From assembly GCA_003971905.1 (NCBI GenBank), contig RSEE01000063.1, forward strand, positions 338,754 to 402,753: a stretch of 64,000 nucleotides of DNA. Reading direction: 5' to 3'. This stretch comes from Moniliella sp. 'wahieum' (Eukaryota > Basidiomycota > Moniliellomycetes > Moniliellales > Moniliellaceae). Position numbers and translations under genes: made by a program. The notes beneath the pieces are model-generated. The model worked only from the letters and a program-made list of their open reading frames with translations. It was not told where the DNA came from and searched no databases. This document shows, piece by piece, positions 1 to 11,015 of this stretch; position 1 is the stretch's first letter, and each line of letters begins with the position of its first letter.

Positions 1-12
1 TATATGTTGTCT

Positions 13-243
13 GTGATCATCCGGCTCCCAGTCGGTAGGCCAGGCTCGCCTCGGTTCCATCGGCTTCCACGCTGCGGGTATCGTCCCAATGCAGCACTTT
101 CCCTCTTCCCTGCATTCTCCCCTGTGTGCCTCACTAGCCTTGTGCCTAGTCTGACCTCCTATATAGATGCATCTGCACACTAACTCAAATTTGGCTCCAA
201 TCCCCTCATCCTTCTGTCCATACGATTCCCTAGGCCGACATCA
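13..243 (+). repeat. Dispersed repeat R1, copy 1
   Basis: The stretch recurs at 9,846-10,335 in the same orientation with the same order of landmarks: a CCGGCTC block, the phrase GGTTCCATYGGCTTCCAC, GCGGGTATCGTCCCA, GTGCCTAGTC, a block beginning ATGC.TCTGC, and TTGGCTCCAATC or its CTGGCTCCAATC variant. This copy is uninterrupted, so it gives the empty-site version of the second copy, which carries an R2 insertion. No coding potential is evident. It may be part of a longer element cut by the window edge. Confidence 0.75.
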
Positions 244-1645
244 TATCCTATTCCCCCACCTCATTTGGCAACACGCGCTATATCCAGCTTGGAAGCAATG
301 GCGAGCACCAGAGTGCGTGATCTGCGGCCAGTGGACTCCCCTGATTTCCTGATTGGTGCCAACAAAAACAGCACAGGTCGGATGAGCAGCAGGTAGACAG
401 TTTGTGCAGCATTTCTTTGTCTTTACTGCGGCCTTTTAATAAGCTCCATAAATATGGTGATACAACTACAGCATATAATGCATCCTGCGCGGTAGAAGAT
501 GTGTATACTTTTGGTTTTTTGTCTCTGATGGTTTTTGAGAGAATGTGGTCTCTATACTATGCTATAATAGCTTTTGCAGTTGGTCTCTATGTTACTGACA
601 GTACTACTACTGTTACGCCGACTACCCTGTATCATGTGTCACAGGTGAAGACGGGCTGGTAAGGCCAGCGGAACCTATGTGTGCACTTCGCCTTCCGAAT
701 CCCGTCCCCAAGTTGGTTATGGGGTCAGAATCGATCTGATCCGACCTCAGCTGTGAGGCCTGTCCGCTCCCCAACAATAGAGCACGCTCCCAGATTATTC
801 AACTCAACCCTATCTTGGCTGGCAAGCCCGCCAGCAAAATTACCATAGTCTACGTATCCTCTCGACAATAGTCGCCTCTTCGCGGTGGTCACCCAATTGT
901 CAGTATTTTCCTTTGCGACGATAATCGTACCGTTCCGTTTACTATATACCTCTATAGGATTCCCATGCCGCAACCGCACTCCCTGTTTTCTCCTGTCCTC
1001 CTCTATTGCGTTGTTTTCTTTTTAGTCCTTGTCTGTTAACAAATGTTCGCCTGTTTCCACCCCACGGTCCATTGGCGTCTCCTTCTACTCTCCTCGCCGA
1101 TTGATCAACCCAGTACAGACAATTCTTTCTCTTTTAGTTGCTTCTCCGCTTCCCATTCTCGTCCTCCAGCTCCCGTCTTCAGCACTCCCGTCCCTCAGGC
1201 AACGCACAGTTCGCGTGTGCCTTCAGGTGCCACTCGAAGCCCAGCTCAGTTCACCGCGAGCGATCCCGTTTCCAGTCACGCCTCCTCCAGTCCCAGTCCT
1301 GAGCCTTGATACAGCTCCAGCAGTGTTTGTCTCCACTTCCCATCCCCGTCCCTGAGCTCGAAGGCTTCAGACACGCTACTGCCGCCCAAGCCGGTGCTAC
1401 GCAGCCTTGTTAACTTGCAGCCGCCTCAGCAATACGCCGAGAGGCTCTCCTTTTTGTCCCTCCCTCTCGGAACCACCAATCAGCCCAAACGCGTAACTAC
1501 CGGAGTCAACCATAGGACCTCCAAGATATTGTACCCCTTAACCTCCGTGACACACAACACAGTGTGGAAACCCGATTCAAATAGTGCAGCGTCTCCGCGA
1601 AGACATCATCACCAATTGAGTTGACTCCACCACTATCTCTATTCT
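244..1645. other. Gene-poor stretch, no gene recognised
   Basis: Only short open frames of low complexity occur here, for example two overlapping Ser/Pro-rich frames near 1,029-1,355. None resembles a protein family and no splice structure joins them. I see no RNA gene. Confidence 0.5.
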
Positions 1646-2006
1646 GTAACCATATCATTGACCGAGCTTAAGGCTGGGACAAAGAAACGCTGAGCCTAAA
1701 CCGACCAATTCATCGATCATCCGGCGTCTGTTGCTTGTTAGCGCCAACCCCGCTTAAGGAGCCAGCAGGGTAATCGCCAGGAGATTATATCTTGCTCGGA
1801 TGTCTACCACGTTCATCCGTGTCCACACGCGCTTCCTAGGGTACGGGACCGGATGGCGACCACCGGAGGGGTCCTGGTATCGTGGCGATCCCCCTGGTTC
1901 TTTAATCTTGGTGGCGCTTCCAAGTAACCCCCGCAAGATGAACGGTTCGGTTTATCAAACGTAGCGTTCCCCCTGTCTCAACGCCAAGCTCTGTCAATGA
2001 AATGGA
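1646..2006. repeat. Dispersed repeat R2, inverted pair
   Basis: The left end begins GTAACCATATCATTGAC and runs into GAGCTTAAGGCTGGGAC. The right end, read on the minus strand, begins ATTTCATTGACAGAGCTT and continues through CGTTCATCTTGCGGGGGTTA. The two ends are therefore related in inverted orientation over roughly 110 bp. The minus-strand half is the fuller unit and includes the internal block GTACCCTAGGAAGCGCGTGT. Either this is an element with long inverted ends, or two R2 units inserted head to head. Related copies lie at 10,015-10,219, 13,960-14,090, 25,885-25,980, 41,099-41,500 and 43,240-43,304. Confidence 0.75.
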
Positions 2007-2311
2007 TGCAAAGAGACTTTACGTCATGCTTACCTATTTGTTTGCGCCAGGTGGAGTTCCCATCCCACCTCCGCGCGCTCAGCCATGCGTGTGGGTGATG
2101 AAATTCGGCCTCTCCAGCGTGGAACGGTGACCAAGGTGGCGACGGTGGAACGATGGAACGGATGGTTGCCGTGGCGACGGTGGCCCAGCACCCAAACCGG
2201 GCCGTAGGCCCGCTGGTCCCCTAGTACCAGATGATCGATGAGCGCTCAGGCTGAGCACCATACAAAGCAACAACTTTTTTTGGGAAGTGCGGAATGAATA
2301 ATGAGGGAAGG

Positions 2312-2397
2312 CTAGTAACTAGTAACTAGTGACTAGTGACTAGTGACTAGTGACTAGTGACTAGTGACTAGTGACTAGTGACTAGTGACTAGTGACT
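2312..2397 (+). repeat. Heptamer tandem repeat, TGA-CTAG type
   Basis: About 12 copies of a 7-bp unit (CTAGTGA, with CTAGTAA in the first two) run without interruption. Each unit is the self-complementary tetramer CTAG plus TGA, so the array is a chain of ACTAGT palindromes spaced by one base. It is the longest member of the heptamer family described in the findings. Confidence 0.95.
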
Positions 2398-2864
2398 GCC
2401 TCTACATGTTCGCCCACATCAACGTTCAACAGTCTTAGGAAATCCTAGCCTCGGCAACCCGCGTTCTTATTCGCTCACAGTCTGTATGTCATTCAGGGTG
2501 TGTGCGCCCAGCATGCCCTCCATATGATGAAGAGTATGAGGCCGTCGGGTTAGGCTGAGGCGCCGAGGGGCCTGACATAGGCTTCAGCTTCAGCTTCAAC
2601 ACCTGAAGCCTGAAATTTGAAAGGGGACACGCTCGATTAATGTGGGTCATGTGGGTCAATTTCCGACACGCTCAAAAGTTGGTGTCGCATGCCACACATG
2701 TGATCTACGGCGACCCCGTATGTGTGCCTGAGGAAGGGGTTGTCGGGAACTAATGCATGTGCGACCTCATGTAACCGTAACCGGTAACCAACCGACTGTA
2801 AATATGCACAAACATATCATTAAATCAAATTAATCATTGTTCTCCCACCGGAGCATCCCCATTT

Positions 2865-2890
2865 TCAGATCTGAGATCTGAGATCTGACA
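2865..2890 (+). repeat. Heptamer repeat, TGA-GATC type
   Basis: Three AGATCT palindromes follow one another at 7-bp spacing as TGA-GATC units. The same 7-bp grammar occurs in the arrays at 2,312 and 3,703, with a different tetramer. Confidence 0.9.
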
Positions 2891-3287
2891 GCTTTACAAG
2901 CATGAGATGCATGATTATAGTATGAAGAGCCACAAAAGGTCATCGAGTGCGAGCTCTCTCGGTATTATCAGGACTTCACACATCATGTGCATCATGCATC
3001 ACCGGTAACCAGTGGTTACTATACCTTGCTTGTACGTGAATCCGTCAATCGCGACTGCCCTCTCCGACGTTCCGCACGTCAAGTTTCAAGCTTCAAGCTC
3101 TTCAAGTCTGCAGCACCGTTAATAAGCGACTGTGCTGGTTTTTGGTTACCGGCGGTTAATACCCGTTTGACAAGCTAGTACTACTCTACTTGACGGTAAC
3201 GCGGTAACCGGTAACGCCCGGTAACCGGTAACGCGTAACGTGTACTACTTGCATGCTATACCAACAGTAGATGGCATCTATATCCTC

Positions 3288-3325
3288 GATCATGTCGATC
3301 ATGCATCATGCATCATGCATTATGC
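3288..3325 (+). repeat. Heptamer repeat, TCA-TGCA type
   Basis: Three to four ATGCAT palindromes are spaced at 7 bp as TCA-TGCA units, preceded by TCA-TGTCGA. The stretch 3,478-3,500 carries a shorter related run. Confidence 0.85.
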
Positions 3326-3694
3326 CAATGATGCATGATATGTTGTTGTTGACAATATCGCATTGTACCTGTCACACATGTCACTCACTCATTTTATCAA
3401 CGTGTCGGAGATGTCGTGCCTCCTTCTGTCCCTCGAAATGTAAGAAGCGCCCGTTCAAACGTTCATGACGTTCATGCATCATGATGCATGACATGTGACA
3501 TGATGACAGGAACCGGGGGATACTCTCAATACTTTGGTACTCGATACTCTCGTAGTACTCAGTGGGTTCTGCGGAATACTTGATACTCAGTCCGAGTGCT
3601 GAACGTACCCAACGGAACGTTCAACGCGCTCAACGACGTCAACGTTCAACATGCTCAACAGCGTTTATCATTTAATGTTCAAAACGTTGAAGTT

Positions 3695-3730
3695 GAACGT
3701 TGAAGCTTGAAGCTTGAAGCTTGAAGTTCA
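3695..3730 (+). repeat. Mixed heptamer repeat, TGA-ACGT then TGA-AGCT
   Basis: The run opens with a TGA-ACGT unit and continues in the same 7-bp phase as three TGA-AGCT units. The switch of tetramer without loss of phase shows that the unit is TGA plus any palindromic tetramer, not one fixed heptamer. Confidence 0.9.
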
Positions 3731-3889
3731 ACCGCAGAGTCCGGTCGAAAGCTATACTATTACTCGTGTCAATCTATCTGTAGTCAGTATACTTACGAGT
3801 CACTCTAGTCACTAGCTAGTCAGTGCTGAGACTGTCGTCACGCGTCAGTACTCAGTGCAAGCTCCAAGTTCTTCAACAAGCTTCAAGTT

Positions 3890-3931
3890 CTCCAAGCTTC
3901 AAGCTTCAAGCTTCAAGCTCTTCAAGCTTCA
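3890..3931 (+). repeat. Heptamer repeat, TCA-AGCT type
   Basis: Several AAGCTT palindromes at 7-bp spacing occur here in the TCA orientation, the reverse complement of the array at 3,695. A CTCT slip interrupts the phase near the end. Confidence 0.9.
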
Positions 3932-5049
3932 GTATTCGGTACCAATATCAGTGCGGAGGCGCTGAGTACTACTAAGTACTCAGTGAGTACTAAGATATAG
4001 TATGAACTTTGAACGTGAACTTGCATCCTTTTAAGTACTCTGTTCTGTTGCATTAGGGTTATGGTGCTTGGACCATATAGTACAGGATCTATCTAGAACT
4101 TATATTAAACCCTCAAAGACGTGCACAGTGTGCAAGTCACATCTGGGAGCATATGAGCGTGAGCGCTGCATGTGACACACATGTGGGCAATGTGAGCCAT
4201 GTGAGCAATGTGAGCGCTGAGCGCGCGCTGCGGCTGAGCCCGCTGCACAGTCACTTGTCACTAGTCCGTAATCACCACAGTGATCACTAGTCACTACAGC
4301 CACAACCATTTTGGTTGTGATTGAGTGGGTATTATGATTGTGGGTATTCTATTGATGGCCTTGCGCGTTCCAATGGACCGCTGCGTGCATCTGCATCAAC
4401 GTCAGCTAGGCGCCGAAGCGCGAAGCTTTGAAGTGACTAGTGACTAGTGACTACATTGGAACACAAGTGCTTCAAGCTTGAAGCCGTGCTGGGCGCTTCT
4501 GCGGCCTTTGCTTCCTAGCTGAGGCCCTGAAGCCTGAGAAGCAGGCGCTCAAGCGCTCAGGCCTGAGCCTCAGGGGGAAACAAGGTTGCGCTTGGTCACG
4601 CTCCTCTTAGAGGGACTGTGACATGTGAACGTTGAACACCGAACATCGGCAGTGCACCTGAGGCCTTGAGGCTTGACGCTGATAGTGATTGACACTTCGG
4701 TGACTTTCACAATCAGTGTATGTGTAGCCACCCGGGTGGAGTCCTTTCGAGCCCCAGTGTGTGTGGCAACTAGATTCCGCCTCAAGCTTCAAGAGTGGAA
4801 CGACGGGCAACTCGAATTCTTCTTGCCTGCCACCACCTCGCCAACGCTAGTGCCCTTGCTTTTCAAGTTCCCTCGGTTCTCGACGCCGCCAAGCTGCGTC
4901 GCCACTGAACGCATCGCACCCGTTCGTGCTTTACACACGCCAGCACAATCGTCGCACACCCGCACGGCTCTTTTTCTTCGCATAATCCGACACTATCGAT
5001 ACCACACTTCTTCTGCGCCTCCTTTCACCCGGGATTACATTCCTTGCTC

Positions 5050-6879
5050 ATGCTCCCTTATCCTGAAAACGACCTGTTCTTGCATGGCGCCCATTCTGGA
5101 GAATTTGCCTCATCCTCGTCTGGACTTCATCAACCGTATCTGGGGGCCGGCACTTCTAATTCCTTCTCCCGGTTCTTAAGCCCAAATGATACAGCGATTG
5201 GTCAGAAAAATCCGCAGGCAATTCACCAAGCGTCTACCTCTCCATCTTCGGGGGTTGGTCCCACTTCCAGGAGCCCCACTTGGTCTTCTGCAGTTATCCG
5301 CTCCATGAACGAAAGCCAGGGGAACCACTTGCTCCACGGAGAGAATCAGAAGGGGAGAATGAGTTCCTGTACTATTTCGGACGCTTCTGTGGGGAATATT
5401 CCCAGCGGAGGACAGAACGGACAACCTTCAAACATTGAAGTTACTAACGAATTGAGCATTTCGTGGGTGACCTTTCTTCTACGCTTCAGGAAGAGGATCT
5501 GGTGAATCATTTCCTGAACCCACCTGCGTGGCCGTCCGGCCATCCTTGTTTAGTGGCACACGGCCATAACCACTCCCACAAGGCACAGCACGAGCTGAAC
5601 CAGGCTGAGATTGGCCCTGCTCCGTTCACTGGCATCAAAGGAGCCAAAGTAAGTTTCATATCCCTTGTATGAAGGATTATGACGAGCTGATTGGGTTTCC
5701 ACAGATCATGACCGATCCCGTAACCAACGCTTCTCGTGGATTTGGTTTCGTACGGTTCTACAATACGCAGGAGGCCCAAAGGGCTTTGGTTGAGATGAAC
5801 GGAGTCCTGATCACTCCAGCAGATGGGCGTTCGCCAGCACGGCCTCTGCGTGTTTGCCCTGCTACCGCTAAGAGCAAGGGTCAATCTCCTACTGGACATT
5901 ACTCTGGGAGCGCCAAGTTGAACTCTGGAAAGGCAGCAGTACCAGGGGGGACGCAAAATTTGCGTTCTTCCCCACCTTCCATTTCTTCGTTCACGCGTGA
6001 TTATTCCAATGGCGAACCTCAACCGTTCTCATCAATCCTTATGGACAAGACGAGTCAACAAGCTGCCAATCAGGCGGCTAACGCCGCGAGCGCTTCAGAC
6101 CCTCGCATTACCACCGTCTTTGTTGGAGGGTTGTCGTCCTTGGTGTCAGAGGCTACACTGAGGACCTTTTTCGCACCATTTGGGGAAATCTCATACGTTA
6201 AGATTCCCCCTGGAAGGGATGTGGTTTCGTCGCATTCCTTCGCAAGTCGGAGGCGCAAAATGCCATCGACAAGCTCCAAGGGTTTCGTTTGGCAGGATCC
6301 AGCATCCGACTCAGTTGGGGGCGGAGCCAGGGAGACAAAGCGGCAGCTGCGGCTGCAGCGGCCGCAGCCTCTGACTTCCCCAATGCAGCACCAAATCACG
6401 TTAGCCATCACGTTACCCAGTTGGCCGCCCGCTATGGTCTCACGGGTCTTTCCACCACCCAACTTACTCAGCTGCAAGAGCTTATCCGCTTTGTCCATGG
6501 CGAAGCCTGCAACGGTAATAATGTCCTGGACCCTATGCACCCTGCAGGCTCTCCGTTGGGTGGTGCGGATATGATGGGCATTGCACAGGATGCGTCTGGG
6601 GCATATGCGCGGTCTTCTAGTGATGGATCGATACCTATGCATCCAACTCTTTCTCAAACTGGGTTGCAAGAAGGAAACGCCTCATACAACGCCTTATCGA
6701 CATCGTCCTTGTTGATTGGACAAAACCATCCCCATACCGCATCGTATTCTTCACTCAGTCCTCCCAAAGCTCTCGCTCGCTGGGGAGATTACGACTTGGC
6801 TGGCCCTTGGAGCAACGGACCCGAGTCATCACTTTTTGGTGGTTTACCTCGGGCGCAGTCTCCTCTGTTCTCTCTCTGA
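5050..6879 (+). CDS. RRM RNA-binding protein, Nam8/Csx1/TIA-1-like
   Basis: The protein has at least two RNA recognition motifs. The first begins GDLSSTLQEEDLV (about 5,468) and continues after an intron (5,649-5,704, GTAAGT..ACAG) into SRGFGFVRFYN, its RNP1 motif. The second begins TTVFVGGLSSLVSE (about 6,112), as in the last RRM of Nam8 and Csx1, and ends IRLSWGRSQ followed by an alanine tract. Known relatives bind U-rich pre-mRNA or mRNA and act in splicing or mRNA stability; that role is inferred. The start is the first ATG of the frame. An upstream intron ending near 5,457 is likely, because an ACTAAC branch motif at 5,442 precedes an AG that restores the RRM1 frame. Within the last RRM a one-base deletion in GGG near 6,217 breaks the frame before GCGFVAF, so the printed sequence cannot be translated through. 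The C-terminus is Ser/Pro-rich. Confidence 0.85.
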
Positions 6880-9845
6880 AGAGAACCGGCAGTGATACGC
6901 AAGGCGAACGCGGTTCAGCCATGTATATGTTCGTTCAAAGGACAGACATACCAAGTGCAGCAACCTATCCTCGTGCGTTCGTTTACATCGGTCATGTTTG
7001 ATCGATCACAGCCATTTTCTTTTCTTGTACCATCATGGTTTTGGATGCGGTCTACTATATCAGAGAGTATTAACGCATCTCATCACTGCATCACACCATT
7101 TTTAAATCGCCGAGTTTTTGTCCCTCTGTTTTTCATGCACCCCTCCCCACACCAATGCGGACTCTCTTGGTTTCTCGCTTGTTGTGGAATAAGCTTGCTC
7201 TTTGCTTTTTGTGGTTTCTTTAGCCAATGTTATCTCGCGCAAATTCATCGCTCTCGTATATGGTACCGCAACACACCATCTTCCCCTTACCTGCTGATTT
7301 TTGCTATATCCATTCTATATGTTATTGGCTCCATCCTCAATCTGGGCGTGTTACTTAGCTCAAAGGCATAGTGTCCAGCAACGGCACGCGCAACGGGTGC
7401 CTTTGTACAACACACAACCTTGCGACAAAATACAAAGATATATGCGTGCGTTGAACGTCACTTGTGTATCAAAAAACACAGGCGTTTCAGTTCCAAAACC
7501 TGACCCTCACAGTATACAGAAAGCATAAATCAGTTCTTTCATATATTAGGTTCTGACATCGATGCCAGATGACACCCCATTGAGGCCATGATCTGCGTGA
7601 CCTATACATGACTTGTGTATAATCAGAACCGCGAGAGGAAGAAGGCCTCTGTTTGACGACGTCGTGATTCATCTCTCCACATATCCAATTGACGTTGTCT
7701 ATCTCTGCCTCTTTTTCCTTCTCTTATCAGAAGAGAATATATATATTTAAGCGGTTGAGCTGCACATCCACCTTATACAACATGCAGCATGTCAGCTAGA
7801 TGACTCCACACTGAGAGACATACATGGATTTTTTTTGCATATACGTTAATTATGCTGCTCCTGTGACGGGGTTGCTGGCTTCCCAGGGGGAGACCTTCCC
7901 TGCCCATCGGGGCAAGACTCACGGAGGACTGAACGCGTTTCATATCTAAAATCCAAGGAGCACTGGTGTGAACATTGGAGGGTCGCGAGTAGTGCTTTAC
8001 TGTTCGTAGGGCAGAGTCAGGCAGTGTCCGCGGGAGGTTGCACGTTAGGGGCCGGACGAGAAAGCGGGCAGTCCCGATGGACGAGGGAGGGCAAGCGAGC
8101 TGATTGGAAAGGTGGCTCTTATAGAGTGGAGTTTGCCTAGAAGAAGGTGAAGGGGAAGGGAAAGGAAGGAATCAGAACGGTGGGCGGCTTGGGCTATCAC
8201 AATTGCATCTAAGAACAGGCAGGTTTATAGAAGGGATCGAAAGGAGAAACAAAGGGAAGATCAACAGGTCTACAGCAGAAAAGGAAACGAGTCAAAGGGG
8301 AGAAGTGAAGACCAAGCGCGAGAGAAGCACGAAGTGGGAGACGAGGCGAGAGTCAAGGGCAAAGCGCACCGACGACGAGAAACGAGGCGAGAGAGCGAGT
8401 CCAATTCATGTGTAGTGTTTTGGATTTTAGACGAGCGCGAGCGGAGAAGAGACGATTTGTTATGGATTGTAGTAGATGTGCTGATAATCCTAGTCACGGG
8501 AGGGAAAAGGATAGCAAAAACTTGAGTAGTGATAGGAAGAGAAGGCGAGAAGGGGGAGCGACGATGAGGAAGTGGAGGTGGCGCGACCTAATCGTCGCCT
8601 TGTGACAGCCTTATTATGTACCGTTGAGGTTTTTATCGACCATAGTATATATAGGGTATGAAAATGGATTATAATACGCCAGGTGAAGCTCATGGTTGTG
8701 TTAGGGTGTATGGGTCGTTGAGAGCCTCGTCGTCTCCTCTCTATCTGTCGTGAGTGCCAGGTGAAGGAATGGATATGTCATTTTTCCTCACTCTTCAGCG
8801 ACTTCATCTCGTGTAGTAGATACGACCGTTTTGTTTTGGTATACACTGTACAGGGCATAATATATCTTGAGCGTTAATGGCTGATGTCGCAGTCCCAACA
8901 CTTTTGTTCCTTCGCCCCGGTCGGCGAATAAGTGATCTCATCAACAGAGACCTTGACACTTTCTGGAAGCATGGCATCAGCAAAACACCTGTGGTCGAAA
9001 GAAATCTGGACGTGATGCACTGTTGACCCAGGGCCAAAAGGAACACAGCCAAAAGGCTAGCCACCTCCGTGGTCACACAAGGTCCCACTAATCTTCTTCA
9101 TCCCATTCGGGCATCCAGTACCACTTCTTCTCTCCTTCTTCCTCTCCTTCTGGGTTCGACCCAGCTCCGCTCTTCTCCTCTACTATGATATAATACTACA
9201 TAACTGCACTTAAGGGCACCACTCCATTGGGAACGTGGATCACTATATGTGCCTATGTCATAGGCGTGTTTAAGGGCATATATTGTTGACGGAGGTGCCC
9301 CCACAAAGATACATACAAATCCTGATGATCGATGTTGGTAGACCACAGACGGGGGGCTCCCCTAGGCTCCCGGAACAAAGATGGCCACAGTACACAGTTA
9401 TAGTAGCGCATATATCACACAGCATAATATACGCATCATGAAAAACCCCTCTGCATCACGCTCTCATAGTTCCTCAACGTTACATCAAAAACGTTTTCAA
9501 CACTCTCTTCTACTGATTTGAGCCGAACGAAAAACGTGATTCTAAGGAAGAGAGAAACACGTTATGCTGGAGAAAATTACGGACACAGGCTTATATATAG
9601 CCCAGGGTATAATATAGCAGAGGGAACGTCCGGGAAGATATATAAGAAGGACGACGGCTTTGCTGGTGATCTGGACAGCGACGCAACGTCTATATTTACA
9701 CTTTTTTTGGCGACCAATGCAGCAATAACAAGAGAAGTATGCAAGTATGCCCCCAGTGTGCCTCCTGGATGCAACTCCTATGGTAGGGTGAGAGATAAAG
9801 GAAATGTAGGGTATGCATGCAGAACCTTGAGGACGATGCTGTTGA
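6880..9845. other. Gene-poor stretch, no gene recognised
   Basis: It holds AT-rich DNA after the RNA-binding gene (probable 3' UTR and terminator near 6,880-7,550) and a purine-rich block (8,215-8,600) whose Lys/Arg/Glu-rich frames are composition artefacts. I see no domain, splice pattern or RNA gene. Confidence 0.5.
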
Positions 9846-10335
9846 CGATGATCCTCCGGCTCTTAGTCGGTAATAGACCAGGCTCGCTCGGTTCCATTGG
9901 CTTCCACACGCGCGGGTATCGTCCCAGCGAGTGTTGAGTCTGCCCCCCTGATGTGCCCTGCATAATCGCTTCCCGTATATCTCACTTGCCCTGTGCCTAG
10001 TCCGGCCTCCTTTTGAATTCATATCATGACAGAGCTTAAGGCTGGGACAGGGGGAACGCTACGTCTAAACCGAACCGTTCATCTTGCGGGGGTTTTTGAA
10101 AGCGCCACTAAGGTCAAGGAACCAGGGGGATCTCGCTAGGATATCAGGACCCTCCGGCTCTCGCCATCCGGTCCCGTACCCTAGGAAGCGCGTGTGGGCA
10201 CGGACGAACGTGGTTGACAGGCCTCCTTTTATAATTAGATGCCTCTGCGCCCATACCCAACTCTGGCTCCAATCCATCACCTTCTCCTCATCATTCTGCG
10301 CGCTGAGACTCAGCGCGCTCAACCGGCTTCCTAGG
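9846..10335 (+). repeat. Dispersed repeat R1, copy 2, split by an insertion
   Basis: It matches copy 1 (13-243) on both sides of an inserted R2 unit: 9,846-10,014 matches the left part and 10,220-10,335 the right part, including the CTGGCTCCAATCCATC and TTCCTAGGCC blocks. The comparison with copy 1 shows that the intervening 205 bp arrived later. Confidence 0.8.
10015..10219 (+). mobile_element. R2 element inserted in R1, with 11-bp target duplication
   Basis: The unit begins GAATTCATATCATGACAGAG and ends CGAACGTGGTTGACA. It is flanked on both sides by the 11-mer GGCCTCCTTTT (10,004-10,014 and 10,220-10,230), which the uninterrupted R1 copy contains only once, in diverged form. This is direct evidence of transposition. 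At 205 bp it is non-coding and non-autonomous. Mutator-like elements make 8-11-bp target duplications, which would fit, but this copy does not show two good inverted ends, so the class is open. Confidence 0.75.
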
Positions 10336-10784
10336 CCAACAGGTGTCACATGTCACCGGTCACCAGCGGCGACACAACCGAACGAGAAAACCCAATATTT
10401 TTTGCCTTTTTGTGCGACAGCGGGGTGCACGCGCGAGTAGTACTTAGTAGCCGTGCATATATAGATGCGGCCGCGGTTGCCCGTCTAGGTACGTAGGGGC
10501 GCTGAATAAACCATATCCCCTAAGAAGGCCCAAGTGGGGGGTGAACGTGTGAACGCAGCGTTACATCCGTACGAAGACAACTAATACTAATATTGATTGC
10601 AGCGCGCACAAGACGCACTCCACATCAGTTGTTTTACTGCGCTTACTGCACCGAGGGAACAGCATCGTAAGCGTAACCCTTGAAGCTTGAAGCTTGCGGT
10701 GTGGAGCAAAGCTTCTTACAACATACGCCGCTATAGCGGCCGTCTAAGGATGCAACAGTCCGGATATACGGTCCAATACAAAGA

Positions 10785-11015
10785 GAAGTGACTAGTGACG
10801 CGTGACGACTAGAGGCCAGTGTGACACAAGTGACTGCAGTGACTAGTACTAGTAGTACTTCACTAGTACCTAGTATAGCTAGTGGCTAGTGATGCATGAT
10901 GCATGATGTATGATGTATGATGTATGATGATGATGCATGATGTACGATGCATGTTGCTAGATGGAATAGCTTCAAGCTTCAAGGATATCGATCGATTGAT
11001 CGATCGATCATCGAT
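10785..11015 (+). repeat. Heptamer-type repeats (TGA-CTAG, TGA-TGCA, ATCGATC)
   Basis: Scattered ACTAGT motifs (10,790-10,885) lead into a run of about eight TGA-TGCA or TGA-TGTA units (10,889-10,952), then AAGCTTCAAG and a GATCGATC block (10,970-11,015). TGTA units look like decayed TGCA units. Confidence 0.85.

Larger units (their letters stand above)
2398..4560. other. Repeat-rich intergenic DNA without a gene
   Basis: Beyond the heptamer arrays listed separately, this stretch has repeated ACCGGT/GGTAACC motifs (2,780-2,800 and 3,195-3,240), many AGTACT motifs (3,540-4,040), TGAGCGC runs (4,150-4,225) and a short TGA-CTAG run at 4,436-4,453. No frame is long or family-like. Confidence 0.6.

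Noticed and set aside
2312-2397. Telomeric or subtelomeric repeat
   Set aside because: The unit CTAGTGA is unrelated to the TTAGGG-type telomere repeats of basidiomycetes, and similar arrays are scattered internally.
8203-8605. Arg/Glu/Lys-rich frames
   Set aside because: All frames of the purine-rich tract are open; there is no start context, splice site or family similarity.
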